Below, one piece after another: positions 44,727 to 52,783 of a DNA stretch of 64,000 nucleotides (the stretch's first letter is position 1; each line of letters opens with the position of its first letter). The DNA is from Syntrophobacter sp963666995. Its GTDB lineage: Bacteria > Desulfobacterota > Syntrophobacteria > Syntrophobacterales > Syntrophobacteraceae. The stretch lies in the NCBI GenBank assembly GCA_963666995.1, contig OY762941.1, positions 3,348,001 through 3,412,000 on the forward strand, in the 5' to 3' direction. The notes under the pieces were generated by a model. The model was not told where the DNA came from. It saw only the letters and a list, made by a program, of their open reading frames with translations, and made no database searches. A program made the translations under genes and the position numbers.

Positions 44727-45247
44727 AAATTGACTTATATCAGCATGTTAACGATAGCCATGACACAACTTATCTCGCCGGCGGCCATGGTTTGGCTGCG
44801 CTTTTTCTCCAAGACCCGACTTCCCGCTTCGGAATTTTCTATTTAGACCATTTCCCGGAATTTGGCAAGTCGTTCCTCGCATCGGCTTCATAGGCCATTC
44901 TTTGGACTTTATGCTGCTTTCCGCCCTTATCTGGTCCCGACTGCGTCCGTGCGATTCCCAGACTGTCGATCAGGACCGGTTCACCGCGGTGATCCTCCAA
45001 TCCTTTTTGTATGCGACTTCTGCAAATAGTCCAGTCAGCCATGTACTCGTCAGAAAATTCTCCACCGCAGTGGTGGCATTGGGACAGAAAGCTTGGCATA
45101 AATTTTGAGACAAAAACCCCGGAATTATGGTAACCTTACCGGAAAGCTGTAATTGATGGGGCTCTTGTTTGGTAAGGTTCATTACAAACCTTTTACAGTA
45201 TAGCAAAAATATTTTCTAATGAGAAGTGGATAACTGGAGAAAATAGT
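44727..45247. other. Gap upstream of the tRNA
   Basis: About 520 bases. A minus-strand frame at 44839-45099 (MPSFLSQCHHCGGEFSDEYM...) has Cys pairs but no ribosome site, so it is not called. It may be a remnant. Confidence 0.4.
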
Positions 45248-45475
45248 ATGTGTACATCCCCCATTCTGAATAGTGTAGGGTTAAGCCTTGATATAGCAGG
45301 AGCGTTGATACTGTGGTTTTGTCCGTTTCCTCTTCTATGGAAGGATAAGGGCGGAAACTACGGGATGATCACGCCGGACGGTGAATCAATAAAGAAACAC
45401 CTCACATTATCTAGACTAGGACTAGGCTTTATAGCTGCGGGATTCTTCTTCCAGCTACTAAGTAACTTCTTCTAG
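45248..45475 (+). CDS. Small membrane protein
   Basis: 75 residues with two hydrophobic helices, VGLSLDIAGALILWFCPFP and LGLGFIAAGFFFQLLSNFF, joined by a polar loop with KDKGGNYGMITPDGES. GGAG lies eight bases before the ATG. Small two-helix proteins of this kind are common and unnamed. It stands alone near the tRNA boundary. Confidence 0.6.
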   Translation: MCTSPILNSVGLSLDIAGALILWFCPFPLLWKDKGGNYGMITPDGESIKKHLTLSRLGLGFIAAGFFFQLLSNFF

Positions 45476-45540
45476 TCAGTTCAGAAGCTTATCCTGCAAG
45501 TGTAGCCCGCTACACCCAAAATGAGCGGTTTGTTTAGAAA

Positions 45541-45729
45541 CGTCACCCCGGCGGAAGCCGGGGTCCAGTGCCGTTACTTGGAATTATCCAATGATTTCAA
45601 AGAGCCTGGATTCCGGCCTTTATATGAAAAAAGGAATTGCCGTCTAACGTATACCCTGTCTCGATTTAGGCAGAAATTTTTTCATTGTTCGTTGTGGCCG
45701 AAAGGCCATGAGTGTTCGCCGGAATGACG
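45541..45729 (+). repeat. Dispersed repeat family E (CCGGCG-type palindromic element)
   Basis: CGTCACCCCGGCG at the left and CGCCGGAATGACG at the right are inverted repeats, with GGCGGAAGCCGGGGTCCAG and GGCCGAAAGGCC hairpins inside. Elements of this look are widespread in proteobacterial genomes (known). One copy is seen in the window. Confidence 0.65.
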
Positions 45730-45911
45730 GATCATGATTTCGTCCGGCCTCGGCTTTTCCTTTGGGCAACCGCCCTTCCGGCGTGGCACGTAGAAATGCT
45801 TGCGGGTCTATTGGAAATTGCCTTCATCCCTTCGGGAATAAACTTGACGAACAGTCGCCCGACGCGGAGAATCGATGCTTAACCTATAGAGAACCACACA
45901 AGGAGGAATCC

Positions 45912-46181
45912 ATGTTTTGGTATCAAGTGGCAATAGAAAAAGAGAAACAGGTTGCAGACATCGAAAGCAGAGAATTAATAACAAAAGTTGATTCAGCCTA
46001 CCGGAAGGCAGGCTTGCCGGAGGGGATGAGAGTTCATCACTGCCGGACCGCCTCCGGTGGCCATATCTATTATTTCAACCCGGCTGCAGCCCTCGCCGCC
46101 AGGGAAATTCTCCCCTTGTTTCATGCAAGCGAATGTTCCGAAGTGCCAAATCTTGATGGATGTGAACAGATACGATTTTAA
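45912..46181 (+). CDS. Small protein of unknown function
   Basis: 89 residues. AAGGAGGA lies five bases before the ATG at 45912, a very strong start; the frame upstream overlaps non-coding sequence. It has an amphipathic helix (IEKEKQVADIESRELITKVD), a strand segment with MRVHHCRTASGGHIYYFNPA, and a Cys/Glu-rich end. No family is recognised. A 58-bp perfect palindrome follows six bases after the stop. Confidence 0.7.
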   Translation: MFWYQVAIEKEKQVADIESRELITKVDSAYRKAGLPEGMRVHHCRTASGGHIYYFNPAAALAAREILPLFHASECSEVPNLDGCEQIRF

Positions 46182-46187
46182 GGGTCA

Positions 46188-46245
46188 ACGGGGTCAGACC
46201 TACACATTTGACATAAATGTGTCAAATGTGTAGGTCTGACCCCGT
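46188..46245. repeat. 58-bp perfect palindrome (REP-like)
   Basis: A 26-base arm starting ACGGGGTCAGACCTACACAT is exactly complementary to the arm that ends at 46245, around a 6-base loop TAAATG. Palindromes with this GGGGTCAGACC core are often linked to REP-associated tyrosine transposases (recalled family knowledge, not verified). No transposase lies nearby. It will form a very stable stem between the small gene and gpmA. Confidence 0.85.
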
Positions 46246-46269
46246 ATGCTAAAAGGAGTCCCGTCCACG

Positions 46270-47058
46270 ATGAAAACGCTCGTGTTGTTGAGGCACGGTG
46301 AGAGTGAATGGAACAGGGAGAACCGCTTTACCGGGTGGACGGACGTTGCGCTGAACGACAACGGGGTACGGGAAGCCGTGGAAGCCGGGCGCACCCTGCG
46401 CCGCGAAGGGTACCTCTTCGACACCGCCTTTACTTCCGTGCTGAAGCGGGCCATCAAGACCCTGTGGCTGGTCCTCGAAGAGATGGATCTCATGTGGATC
46501 CCGTCGTCCTGCAACTGGCGTCTCAACGAGCGCCATTACGGGGCATTGCAGGGCCTCAACAAGGCGGAGACCGCCGAAAGGCACGGTATTGAACAGGTCG
46601 AACTCTGGCGCCGCAGCTTCAATGTCCGCCCTCCCGCACTCACCCCCGATGATCCCCGCTACCCCGGCAGGGACCCACGCTATGCGGGCCTAAGCGCCGC
46701 GGAAATCCCGCTCACCGAGTGCCTCGAGGACACCATCCGCCGCTTTCTGCCCTACTTTCACGACGTCATCGCTCCGGCCGTTCGGAGCGGCAAGCGTGCG
46801 ATCGTCGTCGCACACGGGAATACGCTGCGAGCACTCGTCATGGTCCTCGATAAAATCCCTCCGGACAAAATCCAGGAACTCAATATCCCAACCGGGATTC
46901 CCCTGGTTTACGAACTCGCGGACGATCTCACGCCGCTCCGGCATTACTACCTGGGTGACCCGGAAGCGGCGAAGCGGGCGGCGAAATCCGGGGGGCGCGG
47001 GGGAATCATTCCCCCGCTGTCTGGGGATTTATCTTATCTTGAACGCAAATGGGTATAA
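46270..47058 (+). CDS. gpmA: 2,3-bisphosphoglycerate-dependent phosphoglycerate mutase, repeat-derived C-terminus
   Basis: 262 residues from the ATG at 46270 (AAGGAG 11 bases upstream; an ATG at 46246 overlaps the palindrome end and is less likely). It interconverts 3- and 2-phosphoglycerate. The catalytic site is complete: LLRHGESEWNRENRFTGWTD with the phospho-His, RRLNERHYGALQGLNK-like sequence with the Glu, and VAHGNTLRALVM with the second His. E. coli GpmA ends shortly after YYLG; here the frame runs on from about residue 239 through repeat family A (46983-47058), giving a new Arg/Gly/Pro-rich tail that ends SYLERKWV. The tail lies outside the catalytic core, so the enzyme is probably active (inference). 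Confidence 0.92.
   Translation: MKTLVLLRHGESEWNRENRFTGWTDVALNDNGVREAVEAGRTLRREGYLFDTAFTSVLKRAIKTLWLVLEEMDLMWIPSSCNWRLNERHYGALQGLNKAETAERHGIEQVELWRRSFNVRPPALTPDDPRYPGRDPRYAGLSAAEIPLTECLEDTIRRFLPYFHDVIAPAVRSGKRAIVVAHGNTLRALVMVLDKIPPDKIQELNIPTGIPLVYELADDLTPLRHYYLGDPEAAKRAAKSGGRGGIIPPLSGDLSYLERKWV
46983..47058 (+). repeat. Dispersed repeat family A, half copy inside gpmA
   Basis: GAAATCCGGGGGGCGCGGGG through CTTGAACGCAAAT matches the right half of the copy at 48133-48390 and of the copy at 37683. The left half is missing. It encodes the last 25 residues or so and the stop codon of gpmA. Confidence 0.8.
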
Positions 47059-47123
47059 GAGGGCCGGCAGAACCTCCCGGATCACAAATCAATGTCCTCG
47101 GGTTCCACCGTGCCGATCGAAGA

Positions 47124-47783
47124 TCAATAGTAGTAGTGGGTCTTGCGCTTCTGGCGCTTGCCCGTCAGCCAACCGAGGAACCAGCCGAGCAGGAGCACGA
47201 AGGCTCCGGCGGCAAACCACTGGATGCGCTGGGAAAGCTTGAGGTTTTCGTTTTCCTGGATGAGGGACTGGATATTCTCCTGGGCAGTCGCGAGGCTGCC
47301 CTTGGCTGTCTCACACTCACCCTTCAATTTCAAATAGTTGGTCGAAGCTCCCTTGAGTTCCTCATAGGAGGCCTCGATCTTTGCGAGCTTATCGGCCTGC
47401 TCTCTGTCCTTCTGGGCAAGTCCCGTCCTTTCCTTGTCCAGTGCCGCCAACTGATCCCGCAGGGCCGTGTTTTCGATATCCCTTTCCTTTCCGACCATGG
47501 AATCCGGAGGCCACGCCCCAAGGAACTTGATCTGGACCCACCCCTCCTTGACATCTCCGTTGGCGGTTTTGTAACGGACCATACTCCATTCGTTCGGCCT
47601 GGCGAAATCAACCTGAGTGCCCTTGGGCAGCACGGCCAGGGTCTTGCTTTGGGCGTTGGGAGTGTTTTTTACAATGACTTCCTGGGTGTCCGTCGTGTAT
47701 GCCTTCTCCGCCCAGCTTGCCTGACACGGGATAATCGTGCTAAGAAGCATGAACGAAATCGAAATGGAGAACATTTTCTTCAT
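47124..47783 (-). CDS. SH3-domain, coiled-coil, membrane-anchored protein (YgiM-like)
   Basis: 219 residues from the ATG at 47783. A signal sequence (MFSISISFMLLSTIIPCQAS), an SH3_3-type domain (VIVKNTPNAQSKTLAVLPKG to GWVQIKFLG, about residues 35-95), a coiled coil (about 100-185, DQLAALDKERTGLAQKDREQ) and one membrane helix near the end (WFAAGAFVLLLGWFLGWLTG) with a basic tail. This layout is that of YgiM/TIGR04211 proteins: a periplasmic SH3 domain held by a C-terminal anchor (known). Function unknown, possibly envelope related. It is convergent with gpmA. Confidence 0.83.
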   Translation of the reverse strand: MKKMFSISISFMLLSTIIPCQASWAEKAYTTDTQEVIVKNTPNAQSKTLAVLPKGTQVDFARPNEWSMVRYKTANGDVKEGWVQIKFLGAWPPDSMVGKERDIENTALRDQLAALDKERTGLAQKDREQADKLAKIEASYEELKGASTNYLKLKGECETAKGSLATAQENIQSLIQENENLKLSQRIQWFAAGAFVLLLGWFLGWLTGKRQKRKTHYYY

Positions 47784-48132
47784 CTGAGTTAGCCTCGCAA
47801 GTTGGTTTCCGTCCGAAATGGACATTATGTCACTCTCCCCTTGAGGTTAAGCCGGGCTTGAAAAGAGGGGCGCACAGCGAAGCACGCCTGTTTCCCGCCG
47901 CCCCGGGCCGCCCCTCCGGAGGACGGTGACCGGGGAATCCCGGGTACGAAGGATTGGCCGTGAGAACATGCCCGCAACAAGCGTCGGGTTTTCGCGAAAA
48001 AATCATCGATCCGTCGAATTCTTCTATTCCAAACGGCAACGGATGGCATTATAAAGGCGCACCGTATGCCCGGCAAGGTAAAAAGGCGGATGATCGGGCA
48101 TCGGGGGATGAAAGCCGGGCACTCCGGGGTGT

Positions 48133-48390
48133 CTTATACTGAGTTGCGTTCGAGATGCCATCAAAGAATGAAAAGCGTGGGGAACTGCGTCCCCCACACC
48201 CCCACGCCGCTTCGCGGCTCAGTTTGGCGTTGCGGCAGCGCCCCGCTAAACGCGGGGCAGCAGCCGCTAGTGCCGAGCGCTCGGCCACACGCGCTTGCGC
48301 GTGTGGCCGAAATCCGGGGGCGCGGGGGAATCATTCCCCTGCTCTTTTGGGGAATCTTAAAAGTATCGTCTTGAACGCAAATTAATATTA
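48133..48390 (+). repeat. Dispersed repeat family A, full-length copy
   Basis: About 258 bp. Ends TTATACTGAGTTGCGTTCGAGA and CGTCTTGAACGCAAATTAAT are inverted repeats. Inside are GGGGAACTGCGTCCCCC, GCCGCTTCGCGGC, GCGGCAGCGCC/GGGGCAGCAGCCGC and GGCCACACGCGCTTGCGCGTGTGGCC-type hairpins (listed in parts). It is the opposite orientation of copy 1 at 3822 and the most complete copy in the window. Confidence 0.85.
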
Positions 48391-48450
48391 CTTGCGGCGG
48401 CAGGCTGATCCGGCCAAGGCCCGCGGGCGGGCCCGAAAAAGGTTTGAAAA

Positions 48451-49242
48451 ATGCTCATCGACACTCACGCTCACCTCGATTTTCCGGAGTTTGCGGATCT
48501 CGCGGCGGTCCTCGATCGCGCCGAAAAAGCCGGCGTTCGGGAAATCGTAACCATCGGCATCAATCTGGACAGCAGCCGGGAAGCAATCCGTCTGGCTCAG
48601 CTTTATCCGCGTATCTATGCCGCTGTGGGCATTCACCCTCACGATGCGTTCGCGCTCGATGAGGAGGCGCTCTCGACCGTGAGGGATCTCTGCCGGGAAC
48701 CGCGGGTGCTGGCCGTCGGAGAGATCGGCCTGGACTATTACAGGAACTACATGCCGCAAGAGATCCAGAGGGAATGCTTCAAGCATCAACTGGAAATCGC
48801 CGCCGCCCTCGGGCTGCCGGTCGTCTTTCACATTCGGGAAGCCTTCAACGACTTTTTCGATATCGTCGGCGGGCGCGCGTCTTCTCTTGGCGGCGGCATC
48901 CTCCACTGTTTCTCAGGGGATTGGACCGTAGCAAAGAAATGCCTCGATCTGGGATTCTATCTCTCGATTCCGGGGACCGTCACTTTCACGAAAGCGGACG
49001 CACTGCGCGATGTGGCGGGGCGCGCCCCGATCGACCGTCTGCTCCTCGAAACCGATGCCCCGTATCTTGCGCCGGTGCCTTTCAGGGGCAAGGTCAACGA
49101 ACCCGCATTTGTCTATCACACGGCCCTCAAGGTTGCCCAGTTGCGCGGATGTTCCCTCGAGGAGTTGGCGGCCGCTACCACGGCCAATGCGCACAGGGTC
49201 TTCAGGATCGACGATCGATTGGGCCGGGCGGAGACGCGATGA
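48451..49242 (+). CDS. tatD: TatD-family metal-dependent DNase
   Basis: 263 residues. Metal ligands are in order: LIDTHAHLDFPEF (HxH), AVGEIGLDYYRN (Glu), VVFHIREAF (His), ILHCFSGDW (His) and LLETDAPYLAPVP (Asp). Length and motifs are normal. TatD proteins are 3'-5' exonucleases on DNA and possibly D-aminoacyl-tRNA or RNA processing enzymes (known). It is the first gene of tatD-maf-yggS; its stop overlaps the next ATG by four bases. Confidence 0.92.
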   Translation: MLIDTHAHLDFPEFADLAAVLDRAEKAGVREIVTIGINLDSSREAIRLAQLYPRIYAAVGIHPHDAFALDEEALSTVRDLCREPRVLAVGEIGLDYYRNYMPQEIQRECFKHQLEIAAALGLPVVFHIREAFNDFFDIVGGRASSLGGGILHCFSGDWTVAKKCLDLGFYLSIPGTVTFTKADALRDVAGRAPIDRLLLETDAPYLAPVPFRGKVNEPAFVYHTALKVAQLRGCSLEELAAATTANAHRVFRIDDRLGRAETR

Positions 49243-49886
49243 CGTCCCCGGATCGCGGCGGCGCGGGAAAGTCCGTTTTCAGGACGTTGCAGCCCCTGGT
49301 CCTGGCCTCCTCCTCTCCGAGGAGAAAAGAACTCTTGTCGCAGGTGGGACTGGCTTTCGAGGCAATCGCCAGCGGGATCGACGAAAGCCTTCCACTGACG
49401 CCCGAAAGTCCGGCCCGGCTCGTGATGCGATGGGCGCGGGAAAAGGCGGAAGCCGTATCGGAATTTTATCCCGACCGGTGGGTGCTCGGCGCCGATACGG
49501 CTGTGGTGCTTTCGGGGGAAATATTCGGGAAACCTTCATCCCCGGAAGAAGCCGCGTCCATGCTGAGGCGCCTCAGCGGGCGGACGCACGAGGTGATCAG
49601 CGCGGTCTGTCTCGTGCATGGAGCGAGTCGGTTCATTCGGGTCGATTCGGTAACGACCGAAGTCCGCTTCAAAGGGTTATCCGAGGATGAAATAAGGGCT
49701 TACGTGGGAAGCGGTGAGCCGTCGGACAAGGCCGGTGCCTATGGGATACAGGGTCTCGGAGCGTTTCTTGTGGAATGGATCAGGGGTTCTTATACCAATG
49801 TCGTAGGCCTGCCGTTGTGTGAAACCATTGGAATGCTCCTGGAACAGGGAATCATCGAACCGGTGGGGCCCGGTCCCGCGGATTGA
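49239..49886 (+). CDS. maf: Maf-family nucleotide pyrophosphatase
   Basis: 215 residues from the ATG at 49239, which overlaps the tatD stop (ATGA). The family opening LVLASSSPRRKELLSQVGL binds the triphosphate, VLGADTAVVLSGEIFGKP holds the catalytic Asp, and DKAGAYGIQGLGAFLVEWI and GSYTNVVGLPLCET complete the signature. These enzymes remove non-canonical or modified nucleoside triphosphates (known). The residues between ADTAVVL and GRTHEVISAVCL fit the dTTP/UTP subgroup (moderate confidence). The first 13 residues are a non-conserved extension. Confidence 0.92.
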   Translation: MTSPDRGGAGKSVFRTLQPLVLASSSPRRKELLSQVGLAFEAIASGIDESLPLTPESPARLVMRWAREKAEAVSEFYPDRWVLGADTAVVLSGEIFGKPSSPEEAASMLRRLSGRTHEVISAVCLVHGASRFIRVDSVTTEVRFKGLSEDEIRAYVGSGEPSDKAGAYGIQGLGAFLVEWIRGSYTNVVGLPLCETIGMLLEQGIIEPVGPGPAD

Positions 49887-49965
49887 TGAGGGTCCGATGG
49901 GGGAGAACGGAATCTTCCCGCAGGCACCCGTAAATGTTCGAAACATTGGAAAGGGGCAATCGCAA

Positions 49966-50688
49966 ATGTCGATCATAGCGGAGAATCTTGCAGCGGTCAG
50001 GGAGCGAATCGGGGCGGCGTGTTCCAGGGCGGGTCGCGACCCACGGGAAGTCAGGCTCATCGGAGTGACCAAAACGGTCCCGGTCGATCGTATCCGCGAG
50101 GGCGCGAAAGCGGGATTGACCCTGCTGGGCGAAAACTACATCCAGGAAGCCCGGAAAAAGATCGAAGCGATGCAGGGCCTTGAGGTATCCTGGCATTTCA
50201 TCGGGCATCTGCAGTCAAACAAGGCGAAAGTGGCGGCGGAACTGTGCGACTGGGTGCACACGGTGGACAGAACCTCTCTTGCCGAGGAACTCAACCGGCA
50301 GGCCCGGAGGAGGAACAGGGTCATTCCGGTCCTCCTCCAGGTAAACGTCGGAGATGAAACCAGCAAGAGCGGGGTCAAACCCGAGGCATTGCCGGATCTC
50401 TTCCGGTCGACACTGTCTCTGTCGGGCCTTTCCGTCAGGGGACTCATGGCGGTTCCGCCTTACGATGAGGACCCGGAGAAGGTCCGCCCCTACTTCAGAA
50501 TGCTGAGAGAACTTCTGGAACGGCTGAGGGCCGACTCACCTCACCCCGAGGATCTCACCGAGCTTTCCATGGGCATGAGCGGCGATTTTGAAGCGGCGAT
50601 CGAGGAGGGAGCAACCTTTGTGAGGATCGGGACGTCGATCTTCGGCCAAAGGCCGCCTTTTCATACCACTTTGCATCCAGGACAGTAA
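49966..50688 (+). CDS. yggS: PLP homeostasis protein, YggS/PROSC family
   Basis: 240 residues from the ATG at 49966 (AAAGGGG nine bases upstream). An alanine-racemase-like barrel with the PLP Lys in LIGVTKTVP, then GENYIQEARKK, WHFIGHLQSNK, VLLQVNVGDETSKSGV, LMAVPPYDEDPEKVRPYF and LSMGMSGDFEAAIEEGATFV. It holds and delivers PLP and affects amino-acid balance (known). In many genomes it lies beside yggT and divIVA; here those are 12 kb away. Its last codons touch a family A repeat. Confidence 0.92.
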   Translation: MSIIAENLAAVRERIGAACSRAGRDPREVRLIGVTKTVPVDRIREGAKAGLTLLGENYIQEARKKIEAMQGLEVSWHFIGHLQSNKAKVAAELCDWVHTVDRTSLAEELNRQARRRNRVIPVLLQVNVGDETSKSGVKPEALPDLFRSTLSLSGLSVRGLMAVPPYDEDPEKVRPYFRMLRELLERLRADSPHPEDLTELSMGMSGDFEAAIEEGATFVRIGTSIFGQRPPFHTTLHPGQ

Positions 50689-50803
50689 CAAACGATGTTC
50701 CCAAAAGCGCGGGGAGCTGCGCCCCCCGCACCCCCACGCCGCTATGCGGCTTTGGGAAGCGTTCCCCCGGTCTTTTGGGGAGTCAGGACTATCGTGTTGA
50801 ATT
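50689..50803 (+). repeat. Dispersed repeat family A, diverged copy at convergent gene ends
   Basis: AACAAACGATGTTCCCAAAA is shared with the copy at 14871. GCGGGGAGCTGCGCCCCCCGC and CGCCGCTATGCGGC hairpins and CTTTTGGGGAGTCAGGACTA are family A parts. It fills the whole space between yggS and rlmB, which face each other, and may act as a two-way terminator (inference). Confidence 0.65.
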
Positions 50804-50805
50804 CC

Positions 50806-51570
50806 TTATCGTTCATGAGATGATACGAGGCGTTGCCGCTGAATCTCCGCGAGCGCGATCGCGCCGGCGGTCGCGGCATTGAGGGACTGCAGAGGACCTC
50901 CGGCGGGTATCCGCACCAGCAGATCGCACGCCCTCCTGACCAAAGGCCTCATCCCCTTCTGTTCGTTTCCTATGACAAGTCCCAGCGGGACGCAAAGATC
51001 CGCTTCGTAAATGCTTAAGGTCGCGCTCACATCGAGCCCCGCGATCCAGAGCCCTCGTTCCTTCAGTTCTTCGATGGTCCTCACCAGGTTTCCCACCAGC
51101 GCCACCGGAAGATAGGAAATCGCGCCGGACGACACCTTGACGACGGTTGCCGTGATCCCGACCGACCTGTCTTTGGGAACGATCACCCCCCTGGCCCCGA
51201 GGAAGCAGGCGCTTCTCATGAGCGCGCCGAAGTTCTGGGGATCCTGCAGGCAATCCAGGATGACCAGGGGTTCCCGCTCCCCGGAAGGCCTGTCGAGGAG
51301 CGATTCGACGGACACATAGGGGTATTCCCTCACCCGCAGGGCCACTCCCTGGTGATGGGAATGCCCCACGAGCGCCGAGATCTCCTCCCCGGTTTCCCGG
51401 CGAACAGGGATCCCGCGTTTGATTCCCAGCTCATGGAGTTCCCGGCTCCGGGGGTCGGATCTCGACAGGATCATCTCGAGGACGGGCACCCGACCGGTCA
51501 GCAAGGCTTCCCGCCCGGGATTGAATCCCGTGATCCAAATGTCGTAAGAAGCGGTTGGACGAGTTTTCAT
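50806..51570 (-). CDS. rlmB: TrmH/SpoU-family 2'-O-methyltransferase, RlmB-like
   Basis: 254 residues. The N-terminal substrate-binding part (ITGFNPGREALLTGRVPVLE) and three SpoU motifs are present: LDCLQDPQNFGALMRSACFL, LVIGNEQKGMRPLVRRACD and GGPLQSLNAATAGAIALAEI, the knot that binds S-adenosylmethionine. RlmB methylates G2251 of 23S rRNA (known); TrmH-like relatives act on tRNA, so the exact target is a best guess. It is last in remA-gmk-rlmB, 32 bases after gmk. Confidence 0.88.
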   Translation of the reverse strand: MKTRPTASYDIWITGFNPGREALLTGRVPVLEMILSRSDPRSRELHELGIKRGIPVRRETGEEISALVGHSHHQGVALRVREYPYVSVESLLDRPSGEREPLVILDCLQDPQNFGALMRSACFLGARGVIVPKDRSVGITATVVKVSSGAISYLPVALVGNLVRTIEELKERGLWIAGLDVSATLSIYEADLCVPLGLVIGNEQKGMRPLVRRACDLLVRIPAGGPLQSLNAATAGAIALAEIQRQRLVSSHER

Positions 51571-51602
51571 GGACCGGCTGCCGACAATCGCAAAGGTGGC
51601 TC

Positions 51603-52232
51603 TCAGGACTCGAAACCGCGTGTGAAGAATTGCCTGAGCCTGCCGACCTGAAAAGCCCGGCGGCAGTGACCGGCGCGGATTATCGCATTGAAATCGGAGA
51701 TAGCGTCTTCGAGGACGTCGTTCACAATGAGGAAATCATACCAGGGGGCCTGCTGCAGTTCTCTCACGGCCGCGGCGGAACGCGCCTCGATCTGTTCGGC
51801 GGTTTCCGTCCCGCGGTTGTTCAGCCGCTCTTCGAGCACTTCCATGGACGGAGGAACAACGAAGATGGTTTGTGCGTATGGATAGGTGCACCGGACCTGC
51901 TGGGCTCCCTGGACGTCGATGTCGAGCAGGACGTCCCTGCCTTCCGACAGCCAGTCTTCGACCTGAGACCGGTCCGTGCCGTAATACTCTCCGTGGACCC
52001 TGGCCCATTCCAGAAAACGCCCGTTCCCTATGCCTTCAAGGAACTCCCGGCGTGTCAGGAACAGGTAGTCGTCCCCGGACACCTCGCCCGCGCGCGGCGA
52101 GCGGGTGGTGCAGGATACCGAAAAACGCACCTCCGGCCATTGTTCGAGGACAGATCGTATGATCGTCGTCTTGCCGACGCCGGAAGGAGCCGAAACAACA
52201 AAAATCTCTCCCGCATAACCGTTCCTGGACAT
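51603..52232 (-). CDS. gmk: Guanylate kinase
   Basis: 209 residues. The P-loop is VVSAPSGVGKTTIIRSVLEQ; SVSCTTRSPRAGEVSGDDYL binds GMP, and LLDIDVQGAQQVR is the Walker B-like segment, followed by PPSMEVLEERLNNRGTE. It makes GDP from GMP and ATP. It starts four bases after remA, whose coding end supplies only a weak ribosome site, so translation is probably coupled. The yicC-remA-gmk order is common in bacteria; here yicC lies 7 kb away in another operon. Confidence 0.95.
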   Translation of the reverse strand: MSRNGYAGEIFVVSAPSGVGKTTIIRSVLEQWPEVRFSVSCTTRSPRAGEVSGDDYLFLTRREFLEGIGNGRFLEWARVHGEYYGTDRSQVEDWLSEGRDVLLDIDVQGAQQVRCTYPYAQTIFVVPPSMEVLEERLNNRGTETAEQIEARSAAAVRELQQAPWYDFLIVNDVLEDAISDFNAIIRAGHCRRAFQVGRLRQFFTRGFES

Positions 52233-52236
52233 AGGA

Positions 52237-52521
52237 TTATTCTTTTGCCTGTCGGAGTAGGTTCACTTCCTTGACGTTGCCCTCGGTCAAAAGCCTTTGG
52301 GCAATCGTCTCTGCCTGCACGCCGGAGAGGATGATATGATCGCTGTCTGTTATGATGATCGACCGGGTCCTGCGTCCCATGGTCGCGTCGATCAATTTGT
52401 TGGCCTGTCTCGCATCTTCCTTGAGTCTCTTCATCGGAGCCGAAGCGGGGGAGACGATCGCCACCACCCTGTTCGCAATCACCGTATTTCCGAATCCGAT
52501 ATTCAACAGTTTCACTTCCAT
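52237..52521 (-). CDS. remA: RemA/DUF370-family regulatory protein
   Basis: 94 residues from the ATG at 52521 (GAGGGG six bases upstream); the 14-codon extension is not supported. KLLNIGFGNTVIANRVVAIV, SAPMKRLKEDARQANKLIDA and RRTRSIIITDSDHIILSGVQ are the three family segments. RemA in Bacillus binds DNA and activates matrix genes (known). The protein is widespread outside Firmicutes with an unclear role. It is the first gene of remA-gmk-rlmB. Confidence 0.88.
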   Translation of the reverse strand: MEVKLLNIGFGNTVIANRVVAIVSPASAPMKRLKEDARQANKLIDATMGRRTRSIIITDSDHIILSGVQAETIAQRLLTEGNVKEVNLLRQAKE

Positions 52522-52783
52522 GAAAAACCCCTCTACGGCATCAGTTTTGGCGTCTATTCGCAAGAAGATGCGGAAAACAATGCTAAATGAGCAATGCGGA
52601 TCAATCGGAGACCTGCCGCTGTACCTACCTCTTCATTTCCGATTCCCGCCGGGAAACGTGCGCTTCCGAGCGGGCATCGGACCTCCAGTAACATCAAAAT
52701 CAGGGATCGCTGAAATTATCCATTGAAGGTTGGAACAAAAGCAAGAGATTTATCTTGCGGCTGCTTACTTTTTGGCATCTCTT

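Noticed and set aside
44839..45099. Cys-containing minus-strand frame upstream of the tRNA
   Set aside because: No ribosome site and only one Cys pair plus a single Cys; may be a remnant.
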